Source: Olleya sediminilitoris
GTDB taxonomy: Bacteria > Bacteroidota > Bacteroidia > Flavobacteriales > Flavobacteriaceae
Assembly: GCF_016785945.1 (NCBI RefSeq)
Contig: NZ_JAEMEF010000008.1
Span: 1 to 64,000 of the forward strand
DNA: 64,000 nucleotides
Direction of reading: 5' to 3'
Under the pieces are notes generated by a model. That model made no database searches. It saw only the letters and a list, made by a program, of their open reading frames with translations, and was not told where the DNA came from. Position numbers and translations under genes: made by a program. Positions within the stretch are counted from its first letter, which is position 1. Each line of letters starts with the position of its first letter. This document shows, piece after piece, positions 33,569 through 43,115 of the stretch.

Positions 33569-35296
33569 ATGGCTCTTTTTAAAACCTCAAAGCATATCAA
33601 AATAATTATATCAATGGGTCTGTTCTTTATGATTATTCAATCATATGCACAATCTTTGCCCACAATAGACTCTTTAGTAAACAAAAGTTATATTTATTTA
33701 GAAAAAATCTATTATACAAAAGAATATACTGACTCAGGAAAAAAATATTTGAATGCTTATATTAGAAAAGCAAAATTAGAAGATAATATAATAGAAATTA
33801 TTACAGGTTATCATCTATATGCAGACTATTATGATAACACCTATAGTATCGCTACTAAATATATTGATAGTGCCATTACACTTGCTAAAACCAATAAAAT
33901 TAAAACTAAATCTTATCCTGCAAGATTATATGGTAAAAAAGGTTATATAGAGCGTGTAGAAGGTAATTTTAAACGAGCTATAGATTATTATTTAAAAGAA
34001 ATAGAGCTACTATATCCAGAAAACAAAACTCTTATAAACTATAGCAATTATAACATAGGTCTTATTAAAAGGGATTATGGAGATATTGAAGGTGCTAAAT
34101 CCATTCTTAAAAAAAATTTAGAATATGATATTGAGAAATTAGAAAAGTATCCAAAAGATTATTTAGAGACTTATTTATATACCGTACATGAGTTAGTTAG
34201 AACCTATCGTCTAAATAAAGAAATTGATTCAGCTAAGTCATTAAACCTTCAAGAACTAAAAAAAGCAATAAATACTAAAAATTTGGGGTATCTTTTCACT
34301 CTTAATGATGGTATAATTGATTGTATTAACAAGGACTATAACAGTAGTATCTCTAAATTAACTCCCATACTATCTAAACTGCACAATTCAAACGATCGTT
34401 ATAATTTTGAAATATATAATTTAATTGATGCTTATTTCTATTTAGGAAAATCTCATGACGCTTTATCAAATGATAAAATGAAACTCTATTATTACAAAAA
34501 GATAGACTCATTAGCAGAAGCGACCAATTATCTGACTCCAGAAACCAAAAAGGTCTATTTTAGTTTAGCACTTCATTATAAAAAAAGTGGTAACAATAAA
34601 GAACAGCTTAAATATCTTACAAAAGGAATCAAAATTGACAGTATTTTAGACACAAATTATAAATACGTTAATAGTCAACTTGAATCAAATTATGATATTC
34701 CTGAACTCATAAAAGAGCAAAAAAAACTTATATCTGTTTTGAAGCAGGAAAATGTTAAATCTTCAAAAAAACAGATTCTATTTTTTAGCCTTTTAATATT
34801 AAGTGTTACAGGGTTAGGATATTTTTATTTAAGACAAAAACTTTATAAAAAAAGGTTTAAGGCATTACTTAAAAAAAACGAATCAAATTCAAAAAAGGAA
34901 AAAAAACCATCATTAAAAATAAATAAACAACTTCTTAATATACCAGAAGAGACTGCATCACATATTATTTCTAAGCTTAATGAGTTTGAAGAAAATAAAT
35001 ATTTCCTAAAAACAAATTTAACGCTAAATAAATTATCTAAACGTTTTAAAACTAATTCTAAATACCTTGCTATTGTTCTCAAAAACACAAAAGGAAAAGG
35101 AGTAAGTCAATATATCAATGATTTACGCATTAATTATGTTATCGTTAAACTTGAAAGTGATATAAAATTTAGAAGATATACTATAAAAGCTATTGCTAAA
35201 GAGGTTGGCTTTAATACAGACCAAGCTTTTTCTAAAGCTTTTTATAAAAAAACGGGTATTTACCCATCTTACTTTATTAAAGAGTTAAATAAATAG
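33569..35296 (+). CDS. Membrane-anchored TPR sensor with AraC-type DNA-binding domain
   Basis: About 575 residues from the ATG at 33569 (MALFKTSKHIKIIISMGLFFM). A signal peptide or first helix (about 10-28) is followed by a helical TPR-like region (about 30-385) with repeats such as ARLYGKKGYIERVEGNFKRAIDYYLKEI, a second helix (about 395-415, ILFFSLLILSVTGLGYFYL), a lysine-rich linker and a C-terminal double helix-turn-helix of the AraC family (about 475-575: IKAIAKEVGFNTDQAFSKAFYKKTGIYPSYF). This architecture puts the TPRs in the periplasm and the DNA-binding part in the cytoplasm, as in many Flavobacteria. Divergent from the esterase-like gene and convergent with queG. Confidence 0.85.
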   Translation: MALFKTSKHIKIIISMGLFFMIIQSYAQSLPTIDSLVNKSYIYLEKIYYTKEYTDSGKKYLNAYIRKAKLEDNIIEIITGYHLYADYYDNTYSIATKYIDSAITLAKTNKIKTKSYPARLYGKKGYIERVEGNFKRAIDYYLKEIELLYPENKTLINYSNYNIGLIKRDYGDIEGAKSILKKNLEYDIEKLEKYPKDYLETYLYTVHELVRTYRLNKEIDSAKSLNLQELKKAINTKNLGYLFTLNDGIIDCINKDYNSSISKLTPILSKLHNSNDRYNFEIYNLIDAYFYLGKSHDALSNDKMKLYYYKKIDSLAEATNYLTPETKKVYFSLALHYKKSGNNKEQLKYLTKGIKIDSILDTNYKYVNSQLESNYDIPELIKEQKKLISVLKQENVKSSKKQILFFSLLILSVTGLGYFYLRQKLYKKRFKALLKKNESNSKKEKKPSLKINKQLLNIPEETASHIISKLNEFEENKYFLKTNLTLNKLSKRFKTNSKYLAIVLKNTKGKGVSQYINDLRINYVIVKLESDIKFRRYTIKAIAKEVGFNTDQAFSKAFYKKTGIYPSYFIKELNK

Positions 35297-35297
35297 C

Positions 35298-36224
35298 CTA
35301 GCTATTCAAAAATTTAATATTTCGGGTTAAACCCGAATATTTAGTACGTTTTACAGCCGATTTTTGAAACACCTTTTTAAAAACATCTTCAGTTATTTCT
35401 TGCCAATCTTTTTTTGTCATTGTTAATAAATCTGGATCAGGATTAAATAACGGTTGATTATGTGGTTTAGAAAACTTATTCCAAGGACAAACATCCTGAC
35501 AAACATCACACCCAAAAATCCAATCGTCAAATTTAGATTTCATTGTGTTAGGTAATTGATCTTTAAGTTCAATAGTAAAATAACTAATACATTTACTACC
35601 ATCTACAACATAAGGATCTACAATTGCTTGTGTTGGACAGGCATCAATGCATGCTGTACAAGTACCACAATGGTCTGTTACTGGTGTATCATAATCCAAC
35701 TCTAAGTCAATAATAAGTTCTGCAATAAAATAAAACGAACCCACTTTTTGAGTTAATAAATTACTGTGTTTACCTATCCAACCTAAACCTGATTTTGCAG
35801 CCCAAGCTTTATCTAAAACTGGAGCCGAATCCACAAAAGCACGTCCAGAAACCTCTCCAATATGTTCTTGGATAAATTGTGATAATTGTTTTAATTTAGA
35901 TTTTATGACATGATGATAATCATACCCATACGCATACTTAGACACTTTATAGGTATCATTTATTTGTTGTTGTTCAGGATAATAATTTAATAACAATGAT
36001 ATCACAGACTTTGAATCCTCTACTAATTTTGTTGGATCCAAACGCTTGTCAAAATGATTTTGCATGTAATCCATTTGACCATTCATATTATTGTTTAACC
36101 AACGTTCTAATCTTGGCGCTTCTTCTTCTAAAAATTTAGCTTTACTGATACCACAAGACAAAAAACCTAAACGTTTAGCCTCATCCTTAATTAGATTAGT
36201 ATACTTAGTTTTATTATTAAGCAT
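35298..36224 (-). CDS. queG: Epoxyqueuosine reductase
   Basis: This 308-residue protein reduces epoxyqueuosine to queuosine in tRNA with cobalamin and two [4Fe-4S] clusters. The catalytic aspartate sits in [28 protein letters not shown] (about 135-160), and the clusters bind [16 protein letters not shown] and [11 protein letters not shown]. Length is slightly shorter than E. coli QueG (379) because it lacks the C-terminal HEAT-like part. Its ATG shares one base with the stop of the P450 gene (TAATG), so the two are coupled. Confidence 0.95.
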   Translation of the reverse strand: MLNNKTKYTNLIKDEAKRLGFLSCGISKAKFLEEEAPRLERWLNNNMNGQMDYMQNHFDKRLDPTKLVEDSKSVISLLLNYYPEQQQINDTYKVSKYAYGYDYHHVIKSKLKQLSQFIQEHIGEVSGRAFVDSAPVLDKAWAAKSGLGWIGKHSNLLTQKVGSFYFIAELIIDLELDYDTPVTDHCGTCTACIDACPTQAIVDPYVVDGSKCISYFTIELKDQLPNTMKSKFDDWIFGCDVCQDVCPWNKFSKPHNQPLFNPDPDLLTMTKKDWQEITEDVFKKVFQKSAVKRTKYSGLTRNIKFLNS

Positions 36225-37549
36225 TAGTCTCTTTTCTGAAAACGTAACAATGCGTTTTTAGGTTTTAATGTAATCAAAGGGGTAATTTCGATAGTTTCAG
36301 ATTTAGGTTCTATTTTATACTTTTTAAGTAGTTCTGTAACAGCTATAATCATTTCAAACATCGCAAAATTATTACCTATACATTTTCTAGGTCCAGCTCC
36401 AAAAGGAAAATATTGAGCTGAATACTGACGTCCACCATCTTTAAAACGCTCTGGCAAAAAAGTATCTGGTTGGTCCCAAAGCTTTGGATGTCTATGCATT
36501 TCATAAACTGAAAACAATAAATTACTACCAGATTCAAAATGATACTCATTAAAATCATCTGGTTTAATGTTTACTCGGTCTATAAAATAAGCAGGAGGAT
36601 ACAATCGCATAGCTTCTTCTAAAACTTGTTGACAGATTTTTGAGTTAGAAACACGTGTCATTAAATCTGCATCATCGCCTCCTAAAGTTAACCTCTCGTT
36701 ATAGATTTTATCTTGCCATTCAGGATGCTTTGCTAGTAACTGAAAAGTAAAAGTTAAAGCATTAGAAGTTGTTTCATGTCCAGCTGTAAAAATAATTAAT
36801 ATTTCATCTATTAATTGTTGCTCTGACATACCTTGACCATCATCATATTTGGTCTCTAAAAGCATATCCAACAAATCATCATAACGTTTATTAGAGGCTT
36901 TACGATCTGCAACAATACCCTTTAAAATAATTCTAGCCTCTTCAGATAATTTTAAATGCTTTTTTAATTCGCCTCCTGTTTTAAACCACCAACCTAAATA
37001 AGGTTGTCTAAGTTCTTTTACTAACATACGTTGATTGGCTTCAGTTATAAACTGAAGACGTTCCATATCTTTGGCTCTAGCTGGTTTGGTAAATAAAGAC
37101 TTAACTACTGTTTGAAACGCAAGGTCATTTAGTATTGGAAAAACATCAATAGTTTTGTTGGTATAAATTTTATTAAATTCTTCTACAATGGTGTCTTGCA
37201 TACCGCTTAATAAATTCTGCAATTGCTTTTTATGAAAAGCAGGTTGCATCATTTTACGTTGCTTTTTCCATTTATCACCTTCAGAGGTTAATAAACCTTC
37301 ACCTACATATTTTACTAAATCCTTTGTTTGTATGTTAGACTTAGTGTAGTTTTTTTGGTTTTTCTGAAGAACATATTGTGCAAAAGCAGCATCACGACAA
37401 AAGTATATTTTAGAATTAAAGCTGACATTCAATTTAAAAATATCACCTTTTTCTGTAAAATTCTTATTATGAAAAGGTAATGGGTTTTTTAAAATTTCTA
37501 AAGAATGCTTAATGAATTTTAATAACGAAACTTCTGGTATTTTTTTCAT
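36224..37549 (-). CDS. Cytochrome P450
   Basis: This 441-residue protein has the full set of P450 motifs: I-helix [12 protein letters not shown] (about 252-263), ExxR in EEAMRLYPP, the PERF motif LPERF and the heme loop [16 protein letters not shown] with its thiolate cysteine near residue 390. No membrane anchor is evident. The sequence class resembles bacterial fatty-acid or alkane hydroxylating P450s, but substrate cannot be assigned. No ferredoxin or reductase is nearby. It lies between ruvB (45-base gap) and queG (1-base overlap), so it is expressed with housekeeping genes. Confidence 0.95.
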   Translation of the reverse strand: MKKIPEVSLLKFIKHSLEILKNPLPFHNKNFTEKGDIFKLNVSFNSKIYFCRDAAFAQYVLQKNQKNYTKSNIQTKDLVKYVGEGLLTSEGDKWKKQRKMMQPAFHKKQLQNLLSGMQDTIVEEFNKIYTNKTIDVFPILNDLAFQTVVKSLFTKPARAKDMERLQFITEANQRMLVKELRQPYLGWWFKTGGELKKHLKLSEEARIILKGIVADRKASNKRYDDLLDMLLETKYDDGQGMSEQQLIDEILIIFTAGHETTSNALTFTFQLLAKHPEWQDKIYNERLTLGGDDADLMTRVSNSKICQQVLEEAMRLYPPAYFIDRVNIKPDDFNEYHFESGSNLLFSVYEMHRHPKLWDQPDTFLPERFKDGGRQYSAQYFPFGAGPRKCIGNNFAMFEMIIAVTELLKKYKIEPKSETIEITPLITLKPKNALLRFQKRD

Positions 37550-37594
37550 TTAAAATATTTAATTCAATTATAAAACTCTAACTATTGCAATGTA

Positions 37595-38617
37595 CTAGAA
37601 TAAACCTCCTTGAGTTGGTCCTTTAATTTTCCCTAAATGTTTATAGGCAAGTTCAGTAACCTCACGTCCTCGTGGAGTACGCATTATAAAACCTTGTTGT
37701 ATTAAAAAGGGTTCATACACTTCTTCAACCGTTTCTGTACTTTCACTTACAGCGGTTGCAATAGTACTAATACCTACTGGACCACCTTTAAATTTATCGA
37801 TTATGGTTGATAGAATTTTATTATCCATTTCATCTAAACCATAAGCGTCAACATTAAGGGCTTCTAAGCTATATCTAGCAATTTTAATATCTATACTACC
37901 ATTCCCTTTAATCTGAGCAAAATCACGTACACGACGTAGTAAAGCGTTGGCTATTCTTGGAGTCCCACGACTACGTCCTGCAATTTCGATTGCTGCTTCC
38001 ATAGAAATTGGTACATTTAAGATATCTGCACTACGCTGAATGATAGTAGTCAGTAAATCTGTTTTATAATATTGAAGTCTACTTTGGATACCAAAACGTG
38101 CTCTCATTGGAGCTGTTAATAAACCAGATCGCGTTGTAGCACCAACTAAAGTAAATGGGTTAAGATTGATTTGAACGGTTCTAGCATTAGGACCTGTTTC
38201 AATCATAATATCAATTTTATAGTCTTCCATTGCTGAGTATAAATACTCTTCTACAATTGGACTTAAACGATGGATTTCGTCTATAAAAAGAACATCTCTA
38301 TCATCAAGGTTAGTTAATAGACCAGCTAAATCACCAGGTTTATCTAATACAGGACCTGATGTAATTTTGATTCCAACTCCTAACTCGTTTGCCAATATAT
38401 TAGCAAGGGTCGTTTTACCTAAACCTGGAGGACCATGAAATAAAGTGTGGTCAAGTGCTTCGTCACGCTTATTAGCTGCCTGAACAAAGATTTGTAGATT
38501 TTCCAACACTTGGTCTTGACCTGTAAAATCGTCAAAGGAAAGGGGTCTTAATTGTCTTTCAACATCAAACTCTTCAGGAGAAAAATTATCGTTAGTTGGG
38601 TCTAGGTTTTCATTCAT
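37595..38617 (-). CDS. ruvB: Holliday junction DNA helicase subunit RuvB
   Basis: This 340-residue AAA+ motor drives branch migration with RuvA. Visible are [18 protein letters not shown], Walker [12 protein letters not shown], Walker [29 protein letters not shown] with the arginine-finger region, and the C-terminal winged helix ([20 protein letters not shown]). Length is typical. First gene of ruvB-P450-queG, with a leader of about 85 bases that includes a 9-bp inverted repeat (38659-38688). Confidence 0.97.
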   Translation of the reverse strand: MNENLDPTNDNFSPEEFDVERQLRPLSFDDFTGQDQVLENLQIFVQAANKRDEALDHTLFHGPPGLGKTTLANILANELGVGIKITSGPVLDKPGDLAGLLTNLDDRDVLFIDEIHRLSPIVEEYLYSAMEDYKIDIMIETGPNARTVQINLNPFTLVGATTRSGLLTAPMRARFGIQSRLQYYKTDLLTTIIQRSADILNVPISMEAAIEIAGRSRGTPRIANALLRRVRDFAQIKGNGSIDIKIARYSLEALNVDAYGLDEMDNKILSTIIDKFKGGPVGISTIATAVSESTETVEEVYEPFLIQQGFIMRTPRGREVTELAYKHLGKIKGPTQGGLF

Positions 38618-38658
38618 AATATTTTCGCGAAAGCGTAATAGAATTAATAATATTGTGC

Positions 38659-38688
38659 AAACAGTTTTAGATAAATAATAAACTGTTT
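38659..38688 (-). repeat. 9-bp inverted repeat in the ruvB leader
   Basis: AAACAGTTT and AAACTGTTT pair perfectly across 12 bases, between the -7 element (38704-38711) and the ruvB ATG (38617). There is no T-run, so it is either an operator-like site or an RNA structure. Confidence 0.45.
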
Positions 38689-38703
38689 AATAAAGTGTAT
38701 AAA

Positions 38704-38711
38704 CAAATATA
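38704..38711 (-). promoter_or_regulatory. Candidate -7 element of ruvB-P450-queG
   Basis: TATATTTG (minus strand) matches TAnnTTTG and lies 86 bases before the ruvB ATG, directly after the T-run of the ctaD terminator. Confidence 0.5.
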
Positions 38712-38715
38712 AAGA

Positions 38716-38747
38716 AAAAGCCTTTCTGATTAAACAGAAAGGCTTTT
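38716..38747 (-). terminator. Terminator of the act-cta operon
   Basis: AAAAGCCTTTCTG and CAGAAAGGCTTTT form a 13-bp perfect stem with a 6-base loop, followed on the minus strand by TTTTTCTTT. It lies 24 bases after the ctaD stop codon. Confidence 0.9.
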
Positions 38748-38770
38748 CAATATTATATATAGATGTAAAT

Positions 38771-40561
38771 CTAGTGTTGTAATTCTTCTTCTCCTTCTTT
38801 TAGGGGTATATTTTGAGGTACAAAATCTTCAACATGACCTGGTTTACTGTAGTCATAAGCCCATCTATGTACTTGAGGAATAGCTCCTGGCCAGTTACCA
38901 TGTACATGCTCTACTGGAGTTGTCCACTCTAAAGTATTTGATCTCCATGGGTTTTGTTCTGCTTTCTTACCGTAGAAAATACTAGCAAAGAAATTATATA
39001 GGAATACTACTTGGAAAATACTTCCAATAATAGCAAACATTGTAATAACAACATTTACACTAGCTAAATCATCAAATAATGGAAAGTTAGTATTAGTATA
39101 ATAACGTCTTGGTAATCCAGCCATACCAATGAAGTGCATTGGGAAAAATACACCATAAGCACAAACAGCTGTAATCCAGAAGTGAACATAACCTAAGTTT
39201 TTGTTCATCATACGTCCAAACATTTTAGGGAACCAGTGGTATACACCAGCAAAGAAACCATATAATGCAGAGATACCCATTACTAAGTGGAAGTGAGCCA
39301 CAACAAAGTAAGTATCATGAACGTTAATATCTAAAGCACTATCACCTAAGATAATTCCAGTTAATCCTCCTGTTATAAAAGTTGAAACCAATCCAATTGA
39401 AAACAACATGGCTGGATTCATTTGGAGGTTACCTTTCCATAGTGTGGTAATATAGTTAAACGCTTTAACTGCTGAAGGAATAGCAATTAATAATGTTGTA
39501 AAAGTAAATACAGATCCTAAGAATGGATTCATTCCTGAGATAAACATGTGGTGTCCCCAAACAATTGTAGATAAAAATGCAATTGCTAAAATTGAAGCTA
39601 CCATTGCACGATATCCAAAGATTGGTTTACGTGAGTTAGTTGCAATAATCTCTGAGGTAATACCTAATGCTGGTAATAATACAATATATACTTCTGGGTG
39701 ACCTAAGAACCAAAATAAGTGCTCAAATAAAACTGGAGAACCACCTTGGTAATGTAAAACTTCACCTTGGATAAATATATCAGATAGGAAGAATGATGTA
39801 CCAAAACTTCTATCCATTATTAATAATAATGCAGCAGATAATAATACAGGGAAAGAAACTACACCAATGATTGCTGTAACAAAAAACGCCCAAATCGTTA
39901 ATGGTAATCTAGTCATAGACATACCTTTTGTACGAAGATTAATTACAGTTACAACATAATTTAAAGATCCTAATAAAGAGGAAGCGATAAATATTGCCAT
40001 AGATACTAACCATAATGTCATACCTAAACCTGATCCACCTTGAGCCATAGGTAAAGCACTAAGAGGAGGATAAATTGTCCAACCTGCTGCAGCTGGTCCA
40101 GCTTCAACAAAGAAAGAACTAATCATGATTACACTTGATAAAAAGAATAACCAATAAGATACCATGTTTAAAAAACCTGATGCCATATCTCTGGCACCTA
40201 TTTGTAACGGAATTAAAAGGTTACTAAATGTACCACTTAAACCTGCAGTAAGTACAAAGAATACCATTATTGTACCATGAATGGTAACTAATGCTAAGTA
40301 GATATCTGCACTCATAACTCCATCAGGAGCCCATTTGCCTAATAATGCTTCAAACATTGGATTAGCCTCTTCTGGCCAAGCAATTTGAATACGCATCATT
40401 ATAGACATCGCTACACCAATAATACCCATTATTAGACCAGTAATTAAATACTGCTTAGCGATCATTTTATGATCTTGACTAAAAATATATTTAGTTATAA
40501 ATGTTTCTTTATGATGATGACCATGATCGTCATGTCCATGTTCTTCTACGTGTGCTGACAT
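38771..40561 (-). CDS. ctaD: Cytochrome c oxidase subunit I
   Basis: This 596-residue protein carries the heme-copper centre. Visible are the low-spin heme ligand region TIHGTIMVFF, the CuB ligand and crosslinked tyrosine in LGHPEVYIVLLPALG, the CuB histidines in WGHHMFISGM and the heme ligands in HDTYFVVAHFHLVMG. It has about twelve helices. The glutamate in GHPEVY supports an A1-like D-channel. The N-terminus is a histidine-rich segment (HVEEHGHDDHGHHH). It is the last gene of the act-cta operon, after ctaC by 34 bases. Confidence 0.97.
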   Translation of the reverse strand: MSAHVEEHGHDDHGHHHKETFITKYIFSQDHKMIAKQYLITGLIMGIIGVAMSIMMRIQIAWPEEANPMFEALLGKWAPDGVMSADIYLALVTIHGTIMVFFVLTAGLSGTFSNLLIPLQIGARDMASGFLNMVSYWLFFLSSVIMISSFFVEAGPAAAGWTIYPPLSALPMAQGGSGLGMTLWLVSMAIFIASSLLGSLNYVVTVINLRTKGMSMTRLPLTIWAFFVTAIIGVVSFPVLLSAALLLIMDRSFGTSFFLSDIFIQGEVLHYQGGSPVLFEHLFWFLGHPEVYIVLLPALGITSEIIATNSRKPIFGYRAMVASILAIAFLSTIVWGHHMFISGMNPFLGSVFTFTTLLIAIPSAVKAFNYITTLWKGNLQMNPAMLFSIGLVSTFITGGLTGIILGDSALDINVHDTYFVVAHFHLVMGISALYGFFAGVYHWFPKMFGRMMNKNLGYVHFWITAVCAYGVFFPMHFIGMAGLPRRYYTNTNFPLFDDLASVNVVITMFAIIGSIFQVVFLYNFFASIFYGKKAEQNPWRSNTLEWTTPVEHVHGNWPGAIPQVHRWAYDYSKPGHVEDFVPQNIPLKEGEEELQH

Positions 40562-40595
40562 AATCTAAAATCTTTAATTTGAGTTTTCTTTTACC

Positions 40596-41672
40596 TTAAT
40601 TTTTTACTAATGAATCTACAAAAAGCTTTTGCTCTTTAATCCATGCATCATATTCTTCTTGTGTTTCTACTACTATTTTCATTTGCATGTTATAGTGTGA
40701 AGTACCACAAATTTTATTACATAATAATAAATAATCAAACTCATATGGTTCTAAAGCTTCTTCACCTTTAGCCATTAATTCTTGACTTTTTTCCTTTCTT
40801 ATATTATTAATGTTAGCTACCTTATCTTGGATTTCGGCAGTTTCACGCATTTCTGCAGTTGTTTTAGTTGGAGTAAAACTAAACTGAGTAATCATACCCG
40901 GAACACAGTTCATTTGTGCTCTAAAGTGAGGCATGTAAGCAGAGTGTAATACATCTTGAGATCTCATTTTAAATAATACAGGTTTACCTACAGGTAAATG
41001 TAATTCTTTAACAATAATATCATCTTGTGCGTTTGGATCAGCTTCATCAACACCTAATTCATTAGCTCTATTAATATCAATTAATCTAACGTTTGCTTTA
41101 CCTAAAGCGTTATCAATACCAGAGTATCTTGCCTTCCAGTTAAATTGTTGTGCATATAGTTCTACAACCATTGGATCAGCATCTTCATCAATATTCATGA
41201 TACTAGTCCAAGTAAATAGACCTTGTATAATTAAACCTGCTAATACAATTACAGGTATAATAGTCCAGATAGCTTCTAATTTATTGTTATCAGCAAAGAA
41301 TAAAGCTTTTCTACCTTTTTCTCCTCTATATTTAAATGCGAAATAGTGCAATAAAAACTGTGTGATTGTTTGTACAAAAAAGATAACAATCATTGATATG
41401 ATCATTAAGTTATCTATTCCAGGTCCATGCTCTGAAGCCGAATTAGACATTAATGGTAAATCTCCCCATTTCACAAAACAGATAATTGTAATGGCATAGA
41501 TAAAGATTAAAAATCCTATCATTAAGTAACCGTTAATACGGTTATCGTTATCGTTTGCTACTTGATTATTTTCAGTTGTTTTGCCAGTTTGGGTTAAATC
41601 AAAGATTTTAACCATTTGCCAAATAGCGATGAAAATAAATACTAAAACTAAAATTGATAATAAAGTCGTCAT
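40596..41672 (-). CDS. ctaC: Cytochrome c oxidase subunit II with CuA site
   Basis: This 358-residue protein has three hydrophobic segments at the N-terminus (about 4-20, 50-70, 90-115) and one more near 140-160 before the periplasmic cupredoxin domain. The CuA ligands are in LLCNKICGTSHYNMQ (CxxxCGxxHxxM) and the upstream histidine in DVLHSAYMPHF. No fused cytochrome c is present, so electrons arrive from ACIII directly or through a separate carrier. It lies between actF and ctaD. Confidence 0.96.
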   Translation of the reverse strand: MTTLLSILVLVFIFIAIWQMVKIFDLTQTGKTTENNQVANDNDNRINGYLMIGFLIFIYAITIICFVKWGDLPLMSNSASEHGPGIDNLMIISMIVIFFVQTITQFLLHYFAFKYRGEKGRKALFFADNNKLEAIWTIIPVIVLAGLIIQGLFTWTSIMNIDEDADPMVVELYAQQFNWKARYSGIDNALGKANVRLIDINRANELGVDEADPNAQDDIIVKELHLPVGKPVLFKMRSQDVLHSAYMPHFRAQMNCVPGMITQFSFTPTKTTAEMRETAEIQDKVANINNIRKEKSQELMAKGEEALEPYEFDYLLLCNKICGTSHYNMQMKIVVETQEEYDAWIKEQKLFVDSLVKN

Positions 41673-41702
41673 TGTTATCGTTCTTCTTTATTTTATTTTT
41701 TA

Positions 41703-43088
41703 TTAATAATGGAAATGTTCGCTTTCTTTGATGAAAGGATTTCCTTTAGCTATAAGAGGTTGTTTAGATATAGCATAGAATACTATGAATAAGAATAAAC
41801 CAGCAAATAATAAGATTGCTCCTATTTCAGGCATACCAATAAACCATCTATCTCCTACAGTTGCAGGCATAATCATATTGAAAACATCAATATAATGTCC
41901 AGCTAATATTACAACTCCAGTCATTATTACAAACCAAGGAATACGCTTATAATCACTATTCATTAATAATAATAATGGAAATAAGAAGTTCATTGCAATC
42001 ATACCAAAGAATGGTAAGTTATAATCGTTAATTCGTGTTACGTAATATGTTACTTCTTCTGGAATATTAGAATACCAAATTAACATAAATTGAGAGAACC
42101 ATAAGTAAGTCCAGAAAATACTAAATCCAAACATAAATTTAGCTAAATCATGAATATGGCTGTCATTTACTTGAGATAATAAGCCTTTAGACTTAAGATA
42201 TATTGTAATCATTGCCATTACAGTGACAGCACAAACCATCATACCTGCAAAAACATACCATCCAAATAAAGTAGAGAACCAGTGAGGATCAACACTCATA
42301 ATCCAATCCCATGACATCATTGATTCAGTATATATAAAAAATACTAAAAATGCAGCTGCTATACGGAAAGATTTTTTAAAGTTTCTTTTGTCTCCTTCTG
42401 GTGCTTGATCTTGTGCTAGTGAGAATTTACGAGCAAAGAATCTATATAAAGACCATCCACCAATAAAAATTAGACCTCTAATAAAAAATCCAGTAGTATT
42501 TAACCATCCTGATTTACCAGCAACCAACTTATCATATTTATCACTTTCAGGATTAACCATTTCATCATTCATCCAAACAAAAATATGGTCACCAGCAAAC
42601 ATTGCAATTGCTAGAACTATTAAGGCTCCAGGTAAAAGATAGTAAGTAATACCTTCCATTACTCTAAATAACAATGGAGACCATCCTGCTTGTGCTGCAA
42701 ATTGAATTGCATAAAAAGCTAGAGCTCCTAAAGCAATCATCATAAAGAAAAATGCTGCCACGTAAAGAGCAGAATAAGGTCTGTTGTGAATTTGGTGCAT
42801 TACATGCTCAGCATGTTCATCACCATGATCTGCTGATGCAGAATGAGAATCTGTTTGACCATGAGAGTCTTCACTAGCATGAGTGTCATGTGCTGCTTCT
42901 GGAGCATGACTATCTGCTACAGCATGAGCATCACCATGAGAACCATGACTTGCTTCATCAGCTAACATTGCTTTAACATCATCTTTAGTTACATGATGAG
43001 ATGAGAAATAACTTGTTCCCCATAATACTGCTCCTAAAATGATTAGGATTAGTGAAACTATTTTTAGTCTATTTGAAAGTGTGTACAT
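41703..43088 (-). CDS. actF: Alternative complex III subunit ActF (NrfD-like membrane subunit)
   Basis: This 461-residue protein is the second large membrane subunit of the quinol:cytochrome c oxidoreductase. It has one N-terminal helix (about 9-29), a histidine-rich periplasmic or cytoplasmic insert (15 His between residues 31 and 101) and about nine further helices. Motifs such as SMMSWDWIMSVDPHWFSTLFGWYVFAG and the DYKRIPW segment are typical of ActF. It follows actE by 27 bases and precedes ctaC. Confidence 0.93.
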   Translation of the reverse strand: MYTLSNRLKIVSLILIILGAVLWGTSYFSSHHVTKDDVKAMLADEASHGSHGDAHAVADSHAPEAAHDTHASEDSHGQTDSHSASADHGDEHAEHVMHQIHNRPYSALYVAAFFFMMIALGALAFYAIQFAAQAGWSPLLFRVMEGITYYLLPGALIVLAIAMFAGDHIFVWMNDEMVNPESDKYDKLVAGKSGWLNTTGFFIRGLIFIGGWSLYRFFARKFSLAQDQAPEGDKRNFKKSFRIAAAFLVFFIYTESMMSWDWIMSVDPHWFSTLFGWYVFAGMMVCAVTVMAMITIYLKSKGLLSQVNDSHIHDLAKFMFGFSIFWTYLWFSQFMLIWYSNIPEEVTYYVTRINDYNLPFFGMIAMNFLFPLLLLMNSDYKRIPWFVIMTGVVILAGHYIDVFNMIMPATVGDRWFIGMPEIGAILLFAGLFLFIVFYAISKQPLIAKGNPFIKESEHFHY

Positions 43089-43115
43089 ATCTATATATAA
43101 ACTTTATCTAAAATC

